A stretch of 64,000 nt of DNA from Verrucomicrobiia bacterium (GCA_030425385.1 JAUIAH010000022.1:1-64000), one strand, 5' to 3'; positions 35,585 to 48,331 are shown, counted from the first letter of the stretch. Program-made: numbers and translations. Notes: generated by a model from the sequence alone, not told the origin.

Positions 35585-36718
35585 CTATGGCAGTTTCGTG
35601 GGATCGAGAACGACGTGTTTCACGCCTTCTCGATTGTAGGTGTAAGTGATATGGATCCGGCCGTCCTTTCCTTGGATGACAGCGGGGTAAGAGTATTCCC
35701 CCCAGTGACGTGTGTCGGCAGGGCGCGGTTGGGACTCCTTTTCCAAGGTGAGGACGGGAGTCCAGTCTTGGCCATTGGTCGAGAGAGCGACGCTCAACGT
35801 TTGTCGTCGCGCGATGGAGGGTTGGCGTTTGGTGGGATTGTAGACGAGAAGTTGGCGTCCATCTGCTAGGGTGACGGCGTCGGTGCCCGCACTGGGATTG
35901 GGCAGGGTGGTGGCCGTCATGGCGCTCCAGCTGCGCCCACCGTCCTTGGACCAGCTTTGGGCGATGACGTCTTGCTTGCTGCGGCAGAGCACTTGCAAGT
36001 CTCCATTGGGATACGTGAGAATGCTAGGTTGAATGGCATCCATGGCGATGCCGTCGTGGATCGGGCCGATGACTTCCCAGGTCTTGCCCAGATCGCGGGT
36101 GATCTCGAAGTGCACGCGCCAGTAGTCGTCGCCTTCGGGCACATCGACTTCGGTGCTGGTGGGACAAAGAATGGCGCCATCTTCCAATTGGATAGGCTTA
36201 TTCTTCACAGGGCCTAGCAGGTGCCCCACAGCCCAATGGTCGCCTAATTTCGTGGGCCAGGACCAGCTTGCACCGCCATCGTGTGAGGTCGTGAGCATTC
36301 CCCACCACTCGCGTGGGTTGGGACCGACCTTGTAGAAGAGGAGAAGGGGGCCTTCCTTCGGTTGAAAGAGCACGGGATTCCAACAGGGATAGCGCTGGTT
36401 CATCGATTGCACACCATTGACGACCTCCACAGGAGCTGTCCACTCGCCGTCCACGTGACGAGAAACCCAGATGCCGACATCGGGATCGCGTTCGCGGGTT
36501 CCGGCAAACCAGGAAGCGACGAGCCCTGTCGGCGTCTCGACAATCGTGGACGCGTGGCATTCCTTGGTGGGTTTATTCGCGATCGGAAAGATCTGCTTGG
36601 CCTGGAGGACAGGTCCCTCGCCGGAGGAAGCGATGGGTGGCAGATCCCCTTCGGCAGCCCAAGCGCTGAGTGGCGCCGCCATGCTGAGAAGAACGAAGAT
36701 GGAAGTGTGAAAGGTCAT
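35585..36718 (-). CDS. sialidase-like (BNR repeat) exo-hydrolase
   Basis: About 377 residues from the ATG at 36718 (GTG at 36730 possible). There is a signal peptide (cleaved near AWA-A), then a six-bladed propeller with Asp-box-like repeats: S-H-D-G-G-A-S-W, T-R-D-L-G-K-T-W, S-K-D-G-G-R-S-W and S-T-N-G-Q-D-W. It resembles planctomycete and verrucomicrobial exo-alpha-sialidase-like proteins, many of which do not act on sialic acid, so the substrate is uncertain. It fits with the GH32 and sulfatase genes as part of a glycan-degrading lifestyle. Confidence 0.78.
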   Translation of the reverse strand: MTFHTSIFVLLSMAAPLSAWAAEGDLPPIASSGEGPVLQAKQIFPIANKPTKECHASTIVETPTGLVASWFAGTRERDPDVGIWVSRHVDGEWTAPVEVVNGVQSMNQRYPCWNPVLFQPKEGPLLLFYKVGPNPREWWGMLTTSHDGGASWSWPTKLGDHWAVGHLLGPVKNKPIQLEDGAILCPTSTEVDVPEGDDYWRVHFEITRDLGKTWEVIGPIHDGIAMDAIQPSILTYPNGDLQVLCRSKQDVIAQSWSKDGGRSWSAMTATTLPNPSAGTDAVTLADGRQLLVYNPTKRQPSIARRQTLSVALSTNGQDWTPVLTLEKESQPRPADTRHWGEYSYPAVIQGKDGRIHITYTYNREGVKHVVLDPTKLP

Positions 36719-36832
36719 GGAGACACGCACGCTCGCAGAGGAATCGAAGGCAAGTCAATGGTTCGTGCGCCTTCCCTTGGACTCTTGAGAGAAGCGGGGG
36801 CTCGATGGGCTCGATCGTATCAGATTGTATCT

Positions 36833-36857
36833 AGATCTTGACAGAGTCCAGATCTTG
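36833..36857. promoter_or_regulatory. direct repeat upstream of the Fur-family gene
   Basis: AGATCTTG occurs at 36833-36840 and again at 36850-36857, 17 bases apart, ending 15 bases before the GTG start. It could be an operator for autoregulation, but it does not match a standard Fur or PerR box clearly. Confidence 0.25.
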
Positions 36858-36872
36858 GATCAGTAACGGTGC

Positions 36873-37289
36873 GTGACGAATCCAGAATCGCTCCTCCGAG
36901 AAATTGGCGTGCCAGTGACCGCTCAGCGGTTGGCGGTTCTCCGGGCGGTGTCGACGTGTCCGCACGCCACGGCGGAGGCCATTGCCGAGGAGGTGCGGGG
37001 CGATATCGGGACGATTTCCCGGCAAGCCGTGTATGACGCGCTGGGGATGCTTGTTGACAAAGGACTGATCAGGCGCATCCAGCCGGCAGGGTCCCCCGCA
37101 CTCTACGAGGATCGGGTGGCGGACAATCACCACCACCTCATCTGTCGCGGCTGCGGCAAGACGGTCGACGTGGATTGCGTGGTTGGTGCACGGCCTTGTC
37201 TCCATGCAGCGGAGGATTCTGGATTCCACATCGATGAGGCGGAAGTGATCTTCTGGGGAACCTGTCCCGAGTGCCTCACGAAGTCCTGA
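36873..37289 (+). CDS. Fur-family transcriptional regulator (PerR-like)
   Basis: A 138-residue protein starting at GTG. It has the winged helix [12 protein letters not shown] and [21 protein letters not shown]. The regulatory domain contains [12 protein letters not shown] (Zn site) and C-P-E-C at the end, giving the four-Cys structural zinc site. The gene directly precedes katG (27 bases), which suggests a PerR role: sensing peroxide through a His/Asp-bound metal and derepressing the catalase. Fur, Zur or PerR cannot be separated from the sequence alone. Confidence 0.85.
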   Translation: MTNPESLLREIGVPVTAQRLAVLRAVSTCPHATAEAIAEEVRGDIGTISRQAVYDALGMLVDKGLIRRIQPAGSPALYEDRVADNHHHLICRGCGKTVDVDCVVGARPCLHAAEDSGFHIDEAEVIFWGTCPECLTKS

Positions 37290-37295
37290 TATTGA

Positions 37296-39641
<2,346 letters not shown>

Positions 39642-39673
39642 CGAAGCGCTCGAAGGAAAGTTCTCCTCCCCGT

Positions 39674-39721
39674 AACACCCGTTCTTGCTGCATCCGTCAG
39701 GATTCAGTGGGAGCGGGTGTT
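39674..39721. terminator. stem-loop after katG
   Basis: AACACCCGTTC (39674-39684) pairs with GAGCGGGTGTT (39711-39721), with one G-T wobble and a 26-base loop. It lies between the converging katG and ACP-like genes and could terminate either. No strong T-run follows, so Rho-independent termination is uncertain. Confidence 0.4.
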
Positions 39722-39768
39722 CATGTTTACGTGATAGGGCTGAGAAACGATGCAAACCTAGTGAATTG

Positions 39769-40308
39769 CTAGTCTATTCCTAGATCTCGTATGAAATGGT
39801 CGTCGTCCGCGAAATGGCGAATCCGGAGTTCTCGCCAGATGACAAAGCGCACGCCTTCTCGAATTGCATTGCGAGTCCATGTGGATCGCTCGCGTTGGGT
39901 GAAGTGGTGGTGAAGGAGGTGGGTCACCACGTCTCGGACGGTGATTGGGTGAGAGAAGTGCCCTCTTCCGAAGTTCAGATTGGGCAAAGCGGGCGCCCCA
40001 ATCGCCAGTCGAAATGAATGCCAATCGTGACGTCGATTCTTGCGAGGGAAAAGGGTTAAGAGCTTCGTGCTTGGACGGATCGCCTGTCGCTTGGCCGCTG
40101 TCGATTCAAGGAGCCTATCTCTCACCTGCTGGAACGTGGGTTGGCATAGGCAGCTGGGGCTTTCGTCATTTCTCACGGCCCCAACTTTCTCGAAGACGAG
40201 ATCCATGACCATGCGTGGGGTCTCTAGCCGGTAGGCCTCATCATCTGAGATCGTGATACCGAAGAATTCTTCAAACCCCAGCACTAATTCGACGCTATCC
40301 AGTCCCAT
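39769..40308 (-). CDS. acyl carrier protein-like protein with C-terminal extension, N-terminus probably frameshifted
   Basis: The 179-residue frame opens at the phosphopantetheine site, M-G-L-D-S-V-E-L-V-L-G-F-E-E-F-F-G-I, so helix 1 of the ACP fold is missing. In another frame just upstream, the minus strand reads A-I-R-V-I-L-V-D-L-R-H-F-L, which looks like that missing helix. Adding one base near 40321-40330 would join the two. The part after the ACP domain (about residues 40-179) is an unnamed extension with basic and Trp-containing helices; I have seen similar extensions on PVC-group ACP-like proteins. The gene may be a pseudogene or carry a sequencing error. Convergent with katG. Confidence 0.55.
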   Translation of the reverse strand: MGLDSVELVLGFEEFFGITISDDEAYRLETPRMVMDLVFEKVGAVRNDESPSCLCQPTFQQVRDRLLESTAAKRQAIRPSTKLLTLFPRKNRRHDWHSFRLAIGAPALPNLNFGRGHFSHPITVRDVVTHLLHHHFTQRERSTWTRNAIREGVRFVIWRELRIRHFADDDHFIRDLGID

Positions 40309-40416
40309 CGGTGATTCGAACGGAGGAAATGCCTGAGGTCAACTAGGATCACGCGGATGGCTTTCTGTTCGACTGGCCGATCTTGCCAACAACACTGGTC
40401 ACTGCTATGCGATGGC

Positions 40417-43400
40417 ATGCGTGCGGTCCTTTGGCTGGCCCTTCTCTTTCCCACGGTCTTCCTGACGGGCTGTGGCCATGAGTCGGAAGAGAAGACTCCC
40501 GAGCCGCCGATGTCGGGGTCTCGTCTCGATGCCAATGAGATGGTGAAGCTTTCCGCGAAATCCATTCTCCGTGATGTGGAATGGACCGTGCCTTCCTTCC
40601 AGAATGACGATTCCTGGCGACGCCCGCCCGAGCCTTCACCTAACATTGATCCTGGTCGCGAGTGGGAAACGGAGGAGATAAGCACCCGTGTGGCGGCGTA
40701 TCTAAAGCGTTGGCTCACGGAAGAAGTGAGCAGCGTTCGGCCGGATGAAACAGCGTGGGTATCACAACTCGCTACCGTCTTCGAGAATGAAGGCACCGAG
40801 GTGAGACGTTTGCAGGAGCCGATGGCGCCATTCCAGCAAGATGATTCTTCGTTAGAGTTTCTCTACGCGCGCTTTCATTCGCCCCCGCGAGCAGCGGTCA
40901 AGATGGTAGGAATCACGCCTCCCAATGCTCAGGGCGAACCCTTTCTGACAGAGTCCTTGATGGAATGGTTTGGGCAGACGGCTGCAGGGAAGCGGCGCCA
41001 GATCAATGCGCGATGGCAGTGTCAGTGGAGCGTTGAGCAAGACTTGCGTTTGCAAGCGATCACGGTCCTGACTTTGGAAGAGGTGACGTCGTCGCCCTGG
41101 TTCAATGAAAGCACGGCGTCTGTTCTGAGAGAGGTGGCGACCGCACCAATCGTCACGGGGATCGAGTTCTGGAGCCAACGGGTGACGCGGTATGGCGATC
41201 TTTACCAGACGGGACATCATGGCTTGGCGGTGGGCGATGTGAACGGGGATGGGCGAGAAGACGTCTATGTGTGTGATGGTGGTAGCCTACCCAATCGCCT
41301 CTACCTCCAGCAACCCGATGGGTCGGTGAAAGAGGTCTCGGCCGAGGCGGGAGTCGACTTCCTCGAGGATTCGCGAGGAGCGCTCCTGGTGGATTGGGAT
41401 AACGATGGAGATCAGGATCTCGCGGTGGCGACCGTGGCCATGATCGTCTTTTGTGAGAATGATGGGAAGGGAAACTTCACCTTGCGCGGCGGACACATGG
41501 GGGCACCCTATCCGGCATCGATCAGCGCGGCGGATGTGGATGTGGATGGTGACGTGGATCTCTTTGTATGTGTGTATGAGGGAATGGGGAATGCGCGATC
41601 AGTGGGACAAGGATTCCAAGCGCGCACTCCCACGCCTTTCCACGATGCGGAGAACGGCGGCCCTAACATCTTGTTGGAAAACTTGGGTGACTTTCAGTTT
41701 GTCGATAGCACGTCGGCGTTTGGTCTGGATCTAGGCAATGCACGCTGGAGCTTTGCGGCGGCTTGGGACGACATGGATCGGGATGGCGATCCTGACTTGT
41801 ATGTGGCCAATGATTTCGGGAGGAACCAACTCTATCGCAATGATCGAACACCCGCGGGTGGGCGACGCTTGGTCAACATCGCTCACGAAGTCGGCGTGGA
41901 GGATCGCGCTGCCGGGATGTCGGTGGCTTGGGGAGACTACAATCGCGATGGCTCGCCGGACCTCTACGTAGGCAACATGTATTCGTCGGCAGGGCACCGG
42001 ATCGCCTATCAGCGCGCCTTTGTGCGTGAGCGAGATGAGAAGGCTTTGTTAGGAACGCAGCGGATGGCTCGGGGGAACACGCTCTTTGCGGGGAGCGATG
42101 GAGCCTTCGATGATGTGAGCGTCCCTGCGGGGGTCACGATGGGTCGATGGGCCTGGAGTTCGGCCTTTGCGGATCTCAACAACGATGGGTGGGAGGATCT
42201 GCTCGTGGCCAATGGTTACCTGACGAATCACCGCGAAGATGACTTGTGAAGTTTCTTCTGGCGACAGGTCGTGTCGCCATCCCCGTCAGCCCCGGTGCTG
42301 AATGAAGCCTACGTGCAGGGTTGGCATGCCATGATGGAACTGGTGACCAAGGGGCATTCCTGGAGTGGGCGCGAACGCCACGTGTGCTATCTCAATGAAG
42401 GCACTGGCAGATTCGCCAATGTGTCTGCGGTCAGTGGGATCGATTTCCCAGACGACGGTCGTGCGCTGGGCTTCGTGGATTGGGATGATGATGGAGACCT
42501 CGATGTCTGGCTCCGGAATCGGACCGCTCCGAGATTACGCTTCTTACAGAATGACATACAGTCGGAAGCGCATACGGTGATGCTGACGTTGGAGGGGCGC
42601 ACTTGCAATCGCGATGCTATTGGGGCTGTGGTGGAAATGCGTGTTGCGGGCCAACCGGGACTACTCTCACGGTCCGTTAAGGCAGGTGATCTCTTTCTCT
42701 CTCAGTCGAGCAAACGGCTCCACTTCGGATTAGGCAACGCGTCCCCTCCTGAGAAGGTGCGGGTTCTCTGGCCTGGACAGACGTCATGGGAAGTCGTCGA
42801 AGGGATCACGGGCACGGGGCACTATCATCTTCGTCAAGGAGAAAGGCGAGCAGAGATCAGAGAAGTCTTGACTAGGCCAGAGCAAATGGCGGGCGGACTG
42901 ATGCCTGGACCGACCTCGGCGCGGGCGGTGGTGCGGCTTCCCGTGCCCATCCCGTTGCTACCGTCCTTCCGCTATCGGGATCAGGCCATGCAACGAAAGA
43001 CCCTGACGAATGCCGCAAAGTCGCGTCTGATCGTGCTCTGGTCGAGTGCTTGCCCTGCGTGTGTGCGCTCGCTTCCCGCGCTGAGGGGGCTCGCCGATGA
43101 TAGGTTTAGTGTTCTCGCGTTGTGTGTGGATCCCGTGGAGCAGGCGCAAGATGCCTATGCCTTCATGGAGACGGTGGCTTGGCCGCACCCGTGGGGATTT
43201 CTGGAACCTGACATGGTGGCGAAACTGGATCTCTTCCAATCCGCGCCCTTTGATCGAGCGATTCCCTTGGCCACCCCGACGGCCTTTCTCGTGAACGCGC
43301 AGCAAGACGTGCTGGCGATCTATCGTGGTCTCGAAGATACAGAACGGATCCGTGAAGACGCCGCAACCCTGCCAGCCATGGACGGCGAATCTCGGCATCA

Positions 43401-43830
43401 TCTGGCGCCGCCCTTCGCGGGGCGTTGGTTCACCAATCCGGTGCCTCCTGGATTCGTGATGGAAGACGTGGCTCGGCGACTCCAAGAGCGTTTCCCGGAG
43501 GATGCGCTGCCTTACCTCCACCTCGCGTATGAACAGGCGCAGACAGCGGCTAAGAAGGAGGCGCTTCGGTTAGAGCTGGGTGCTCGGCATCAGCAATGGG
43601 CGCAGCAAGCCGCTGAATCGGGTTCACCCAAACAGGCGCAGGCAGCCTTTGCCCAGGCCGTCCGCTATCTGCCTGAGTCTGCTGCCCTGCATCACAACTA
43701 CGGCGTCTTCCTGGCCGAGTATGGCCAGGAAGATGGGGCGCGCCAATTGCTCCAGCGTGCCTTGCAGCTGAAGCCCGATTCCGAAGCGACGCAGGCAGCA
43801 CTGCGTTTGTTAGAGCAACGTGCCGATTAG
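40417..43830 (+). CDS. selenoprotein: FG-GAP/UnbV lipoprotein with thioredoxin-like domain and TPRs
   Basis: An in-frame TGA at 42247-42249 separates two same-frame parts that homology joins into one 1137-residue protein with Sec611. A lipobox (L-T-G-C, start at 40417) marks a lipoprotein. FG-GAP/VCBS repeats run from about 265 to 605 (D-V-N-G-D-G, D-W-D-N-D-G-D, D-L-N-N-D-G). Next comes the linker G-Y-L-T-N-H-R-E-D-D-L-U611-S-F-F-W-R-Q-V-V, which family members keep without a break. Then come the ASPIC/UnbV domain (to about 810), a TlpA-like thioredoxin domain with C879-P-A-C882, and two or three TPRs. Directly after the TGA is a perfect 8-bp hairpin with loop GGTCG. Role unknown; probably a surface redox or adhesion protein. 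Confidence 0.8.
42247..42279 (+). promoter_or_regulatory. candidate bacterial SECIS element (UnbV gene)
   Basis: The TGA at 42247-42249 is followed by TGGCGACA (42259-42266), loop GGTCG (42267-42271) and TGTCGCCA (42272-42279). The arms pair perfectly over eight bases. The loop begins 18 bases after the TGA and opens GGTC, as in the Escherichia coli fdhF SECIS loop, whose G and U contact SelB. It is the most regular of the three hairpins in this window. Confidence 0.7.
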
Positions 43831-43832
43831 TG

Positions 43833-46800
43833 TCAGGGCGTTTGTAGGCGATAGAATCCGCCGTCTGCGCCTGTTCGCGTGGCGTCGGTGTCTTCATAGC
43901 TCCCAGCTGTGACGTCCGTGGCGATGACTTCCCAGGAATCGGGGGAGAGGTCGAGTGAGTGGGCGACCTGTTGGGCACCTTCTCCTGTCCAACGGAGGCG
44001 CACGCCATTGGCAGTCCGTTCGACCGTCGTGATCTCTGCGAGCGAGCCCGGTTGCGGATCGCCGCCGCCGCCATCACCAGAGATAAACAGCCGATCGGCG
44101 AAGAACTCCAGACCACTGGATGCGTTGATCGATCCCGAAATGAAGTCCACCGCGGTGAGCACGTTGTTCATGCCATCTCCGGCGATGGCATCACTTGCGA
44201 CGCCAAAGGCGGCGCCATTCGTTCCCGACCAGTCGCCACCGATGTCTTGAGATTCGGATCCCACAGGCTCCCCATCGAGGAAGAGGGCAATGGTTTGCAC
44301 GCCATTGGCGTCATTCACATCATAGGTCCAGATCACCTCGATCTCGCCGGCATCGAGTTGTGCCTGTGTGAGGGTGTGCTCGACGACTGAAAGGGACAGG
44401 CCGCCGTTGCCGTCGGCGCGGTAGACGAGCTTGCCTGGGGCTTCGTAGACCACGCTCATGCCAATGGTGGCGCCGCCAGTCTCAAAGATCAGTTCCCGTT
44501 CAGTATCCTCCTTTGGGGCGAAATCGATGCGTGCTCGGAAGGTGGCGTCTAACAGATCGGCCCCTTCTTCGATGTTGTCGAAGCTCGGAAGCGTTTCGAG
44601 CATGCGCCAGACAAGGGTGGGTTCGCCCAAGCGATCTTCTGGTAAACTAGAGGCATTGTTAGGATCTGATCCCTGAGCGATTTCAAATCCATCGCGAAAG
44701 CCGTCACCATCCGTGTCTGCATTGCCAGGGTCGGTCATCGGATCTCCATTCACTTCGTTCAGATCCGATAGGCCGTCGCCGTCGGTGTCAGCGAGGAGTG
44801 GACTGCTCGGCGGATTGCCATCTACTTCCTCGGCGTCGGAAAGACCATCGCCGTCCGTGTCACTGACATTGGGATCACTGCCTGCCTCATTCACTTCTCG
44901 GCCGTCGGAGAGACCATCGCCATCGCTATCAGCATTTGAAGGATCAGAACCCGCAGCGAATTCTTGCGCCGCCGTCAAGCCGTCGCCGTCGGCATCGCTC
45001 GCCTGGTCTAGGCTGAGATCGCCGATCCGCTCACGTTCCCAGCGGTCTAACAGGCCATCATCATCTGTGTCACCTGTATCGCCGAGGATGGCAAGAATGC
45101 CATCTCCCTTGAGTTGATCCTCACCAAAGCCCACAACGGTGATCAGGACATTCGCGTCGTAGTCATCACCGGCAAGGCTGAAGAGCACATTGCTTTCGTC
45201 TTCCGGAGAGAGCCCGGAGAGAGAGTGGTAGACCCATTCCTGATCCAGGCAGAGGACGAAGTCGCCCCCCACGAATGCCAAGGCGCTTTCCGGCGCATTG
45301 ATATTGTAATCTGCATCGAGTGACCCGTGGACAATCGTCATGTTTCCTGTGCCGAGCGAACCACTCGCCTGCCCGCGCAAGGTGCCCCCGTCGAGTCGCC
45401 AATCGGCGTGGTAGTGACTGCCTGGGCCAGTCAAATGGGTTTCCGCATTGTCGAGGGTATCCACGTCTAACAGATGGGTGATTGTTCCTTCGCCGCTGAT
45501 GGTGCTGGCGAGATCAAAGATCACTCCTTCATTGAGATGCTCAATGGTGAGAGCACCTTCCAGATAGAGAGCACCTGCGATGCGCACGTCTTGACCGATG
45601 CGAAGGGTACCCGCATCACGAATGGTCAACTGCGCGATCTGGGCAGTCCCTGTGTGCCGCAGTTCGAGAGCGGCGTTTCCCGCGAGGACTAAGCTGCCGC
45701 CGCTGAAGGTCGGGCTGTCCATTGAGGGCGTGGATAGGGTTCCTGACAAGCTCCCTACCACGAAGTAGTCTTTGTCAGGGGAAGGTGCTTGGCCATCAGC
45801 CCAGATGGCGGGCGTGTTCCAGTCTTCCCCACCGCCAGGCGCGCGCGTCAGTAAGATGGCCGTGGCAGGTGGCGCACTGGCGTTGTCCGTAGGATCCGTG
45901 GCCAAGGCGAGTTCCACATCATCGCGGAAGCCGTCGTCGTCGGTGTCTTCTTTGCCCGGTGCCGTGCCTAACATCGTGACCTCTCGGCCATCGTCCAGGC
46001 CATCGCCGTCGCTATCAACGACGATGGGATTGCTTTGATAGGTATTCACTTCATCGCCGTCGCTGAGGCCATCGTCATCACTGTCAGGATCATCTGGACG
46101 TGCGCCGGACTCGAACTCGCCTCGATTGGAGAGACCATCGTTGTCCGCGTCTTGGTTCGCCGTGGCGTTGGTGTTGCCAAAGAAACGGACCTCCCAGAAA
46201 TCGAGTAGGCCATCATTGTCCGCATCGTCCTCGCCTTCCACGGCGAGCTTGCGAAAGGCTTGGTCCACCTCGGCCGTGGAGAGGGTGCGTTCATATACTT
46301 TCAGTATCGCGATCTCTCCGGTGAACTGCGTGGTGAACTCGGGTTCATTGCCACCGCTGCCACCGAGGGCGCCCGCGATGCCTGCGGAGAAGTTGCTATG
46401 ACTGAAGAGGGTGGCTCTTCCCACGGGAATGCCAATGGCGCCACTTCCCATCATGCTTGCCTGCCCGCCACCGGCACCCCGGACAAAGAGGGTTGCCGTG
46501 CTGTTGGTGTCATCGAGAGCCGCCACGATCTGGACGTAGTCATCCGTATTGATCTGTAAGAGTGAGACGTCGAGATCGATGGTGCGCGAACCGCCAGAGC
46601 TGTGAATGAGTCGAAGGGAATCGGTGGTGGCTAGAATTCCGGTCCCGTCGCCACCGCCTCCCGTCTCAAAGATGACTTGATGTGAGGGGGCTTCGAGAAA
46701 GTCTCCCAAGCGCACCCACAACTCGTAAGTGGTGTTTCCGCCAGGGAATCCATTGCCGTTATCGGATCCCGTATCGTTATTAAACGTGAGCATGCGATGG

Positions 46801-48254
46801 GCTCGCGTGATGGTGGTCCGCGCACTTGTCACCTCTGCTAGTTCGCCATTCTTCACATCCCAGTTGGCTGTGCCCACGGCGTCTTTCAAGGCGCCGTCTG
46901 TCTGGTCCGCCGCATCGGCCTCGTAGAGATTGATGATCGCTGCTTCTAACGCGTTCACGGTGACGGAAACATCGCGGCTTGTGGAACCATTGCCGTTGGA
47001 AGCCGTAAGCTTGTAGGAAGTGGTTTCGTCAGGATTCACAGGCATCGCCCCGCTGGAAGCCACGACACCCAGTCCGGGCTCGATACTGACAGCATCGGCT
47101 CCCGCGACTTCCCAGCGAAGCACGGTCTCGCCACCGGGGGCGACGAGTTCTGGCGTAGCCGTGAAGCGTTGCACCAGTGGCACGCCATCGACCACCACCG
47201 TCAACGGCTGCGTGGTCGTCACGCCATTGAAATCGACCGTCAAGGTGTAGGTGGTGGTTTCGCTAGGAGAGACGGCCACGCTACCGGCGTTTCCAATCGT
47301 CATGCCGGTGACATCCCCCACGCCTTGATCGATGGTGATGCTCGTGAACTTATCGACCTGCCAAGATAGCGTCGCTTCCTCGCCGGAGGCGATAAGAACG
47401 GGATCGGCGTTGAAGGCCTCTACCTTGGGGCGCGCATCCGTTGAGGTGAGGGTGATGGTGAGCAGATCGGCATTCCCAGAACCGTAGTCGACTGCGAACT
47501 CGAAGCCTTGCGCATTCACAAAAGATGTCCCCTGAGCGAACTGGCCTGTTAGGCTGGTATACTCCATCAACGTCCAGGAATCGCCGACCGCGAAATCGCC
47601 ATTCAACGTGATCTGCAAGGTCGCGCCCGGATCGATGTCAACATTCAACCCGCTGGTGTTGGCGCGCTTCATCGTCGCCACCTGAGAGCCCTCGATGATA
47701 AAGGAGAGCGTGCCGTTGGGGCCAATGGGAGAACGGTTGTCTAACTGATTGAACTTCGCGTTGATCCCGGTGGGACGCATTTCGAGGGTGCCGTTGAGTA
47801 ACTCGAAGAATTTGAAATTCAGGAGCTCTCCGGCCACGATCACGGTTCCGGTTCCTCCTTCATCGTCTCCGATCCTAACGGTCATGCCACCTCCTTGGGA
47901 GCGGAATGCTGCTCCTTCGTCGATGATGAGTGTGCCGTTGCCGCCAGCTCCGACCCCGACATAGATGCCTTGATTGCCGCCGTGAGCCCCGCTCAAGGTT
48001 CCTCCACTGACGGTCAGCGCCCCTTCGGTTCCAGTGCCAATCTCAATCCGTCCTGGATTCAGGGAATTCTGTGAGACAATGTCTTCATCGATGACGGCTG
48101 ATCCGTTGACGATTGCGATGGCATTGTCAGTGGGCACGCCACCGTCCCAGCGAGCTTCATCGAGCCAATTACCCGTCCCCGTGAACGTTGTTTGGCCTCG
48201 AAGCGTGGGAGGGATACATAAAAGGAAGAGGAGGAATGCTAGTCGAAGGTTCAT
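43833..48254 (-). CDS. large secreted protein with thrombospondin type 3-like calcium repeats
   Basis: About 1473 residues from the ATG at 48254 (signal peptide L-A-F-L-L-F-L-L-C-I-P). In order: a beta-helix-like stretch (to about 250) of the autotransporter-adhesin kind; two Ig-like segments, each with S-W-Q-V or R-W-E-V; a LamG/concanavalin-like domain (about 450-660); thrombospondin type 3 repeats (D-x-D-x-D-G-L-S-D-G-D-E-V); a second beta stretch; another set of those repeats; a second LamG-like domain; and a short final strand domain. The acidic repeats bind calcium. It is probably a cell-surface or secreted adhesin or matrix protein. No PEP-CTERM-type tail was seen. Confidence 0.7.
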   Translation of the reverse strand: MNLRLAFLLFLLCIPPTLRGQTTFTGTGNWLDEARWDGGVPTDNAIAIVNGSAVIDEDIVSQNSLNPGRIEIGTGTEGALTVSGGTLSGAHGGNQGIYVGVGAGGNGTLIIDEGAAFRSQGGGMTVRIGDDEGGTGTVIVAGELLNFKFFELLNGTLEMRPTGINAKFNQLDNRSPIGPNGTLSFIIEGSQVATMKRANTSGLNVDIDPGATLQITLNGDFAVGDSWTLMEYTSLTGQFAQGTSFVNAQGFEFAVDYGSGNADLLTITLTSTDARPKVEAFNADPVLIASGEEATLSWQVDKFTSITIDQGVGDVTGMTIGNAGSVAVSPSETTTYTLTVDFNGVTTTQPLTVVVDGVPLVQRFTATPELVAPGGETVLRWEVAGADAVSIEPGLGVVASSGAMPVNPDETTSYKLTASNGNGSTSRDVSVTVNALEAAIINLYEADAADQTDGALKDAVGTANWDVKNGELAEVTSARTTITRAHRMLTFNNDTGSDNGNGFPGGNTTYELWVRLGDFLEAPSHQVIFETGGGGDGTGILATTDSLRLIHSSGGSRTIDLDVSLLQINTDDYVQIVAALDDTNSTATLFVRGAGGGQASMMGSGAIGIPVGRATLFSHSNFSAGIAGALGGSGGNEPEFTTQFTGEIAILKVYERTLSTAEVDQAFRKLAVEGEDDADNDGLLDFWEVRFFGNTNATANQDADNDGLSNRGEFESGARPDDPDSDDDGLSDGDEVNTYQSNPIVVDSDGDGLDDGREVTMLGTAPGKEDTDDDGFRDDVELALATDPTDNASAPPATAILLTRAPGGGEDWNTPAIWADGQAPSPDKDYFVVGSLSGTLSTPSMDSPTFSGGSLVLAGNAALELRHTGTAQIAQLTIRDAGTLRIGQDVRIAGALYLEGALTIEHLNEGVIFDLASTISGEGTITHLLDVDTLDNAETHLTGPGSHYHADWRLDGGTLRGQASGSLGTGNMTIVHGSLDADYNINAPESALAFVGGDFVLCLDQEWVYHSLSGLSPEDESNVLFSLAGDDYDANVLITVVGFGEDQLKGDGILAILGDTGDTDDDGLLDRWERERIGDLSLDQASDADGDGLTAAQEFAAGSDPSNADSDGDGLSDGREVNEAGSDPNVSDTDGDGLSDAEEVDGNPPSSPLLADTDGDGLSDLNEVNGDPMTDPGNADTDGDGFRDGFEIAQGSDPNNASSLPEDRLGEPTLVWRMLETLPSFDNIEEGADLLDATFRARIDFAPKEDTERELIFETGGATIGMSVVYEAPGKLVYRADGNGGLSLSVVEHTLTQAQLDAGEIEVIWTYDVNDANGVQTIALFLDGEPVGSESQDIGGDWSGTNGAAFGVASDAIAGDGMNNVLTAVDFISGSINASSGLEFFADRLFISGDGGGGDPQPGSLAEITTVERTANGVRLRWTGEGAQQVAHSLDLSPDSWEVIATDVTAGSYEDTDATRTGADGGFYRLQTP

Positions 48255-48331
48255 AGAGTGGGTCTTCAGGATTTCCACTCTTATAAATGGCCCCCACCTC
48301 CGTTGACCAGCCAAACCCGCTCTCCGACAGC

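Noticed and set aside
40284-40796. Minus-strand open frame opposite the start of the large selenoprotein gene
   Set aside because: Most of it is a shadow of the plus-strand lipoprotein. Only its last part looks real, and that is the presumed helix 1 of the ACP-like gene.
42247-42271. TGA in the FG-GAP/UnbV gene as a sequencing error or true pseudogene
   Set aside because: Both sides are intact, the frame is unchanged, and an excellent SECIS-like hairpin follows, as at two other loci in the same window. Sec is the simpler explanation, although read data should be checked.
48255-48281. Inverted repeat AGAGTGG/CCACTCT in the leader of the thrombospondin-type gene
   Set aside because: Only 7 bp with a 13-base loop and no similarity to a known riboswitch or terminator; chance is likely.
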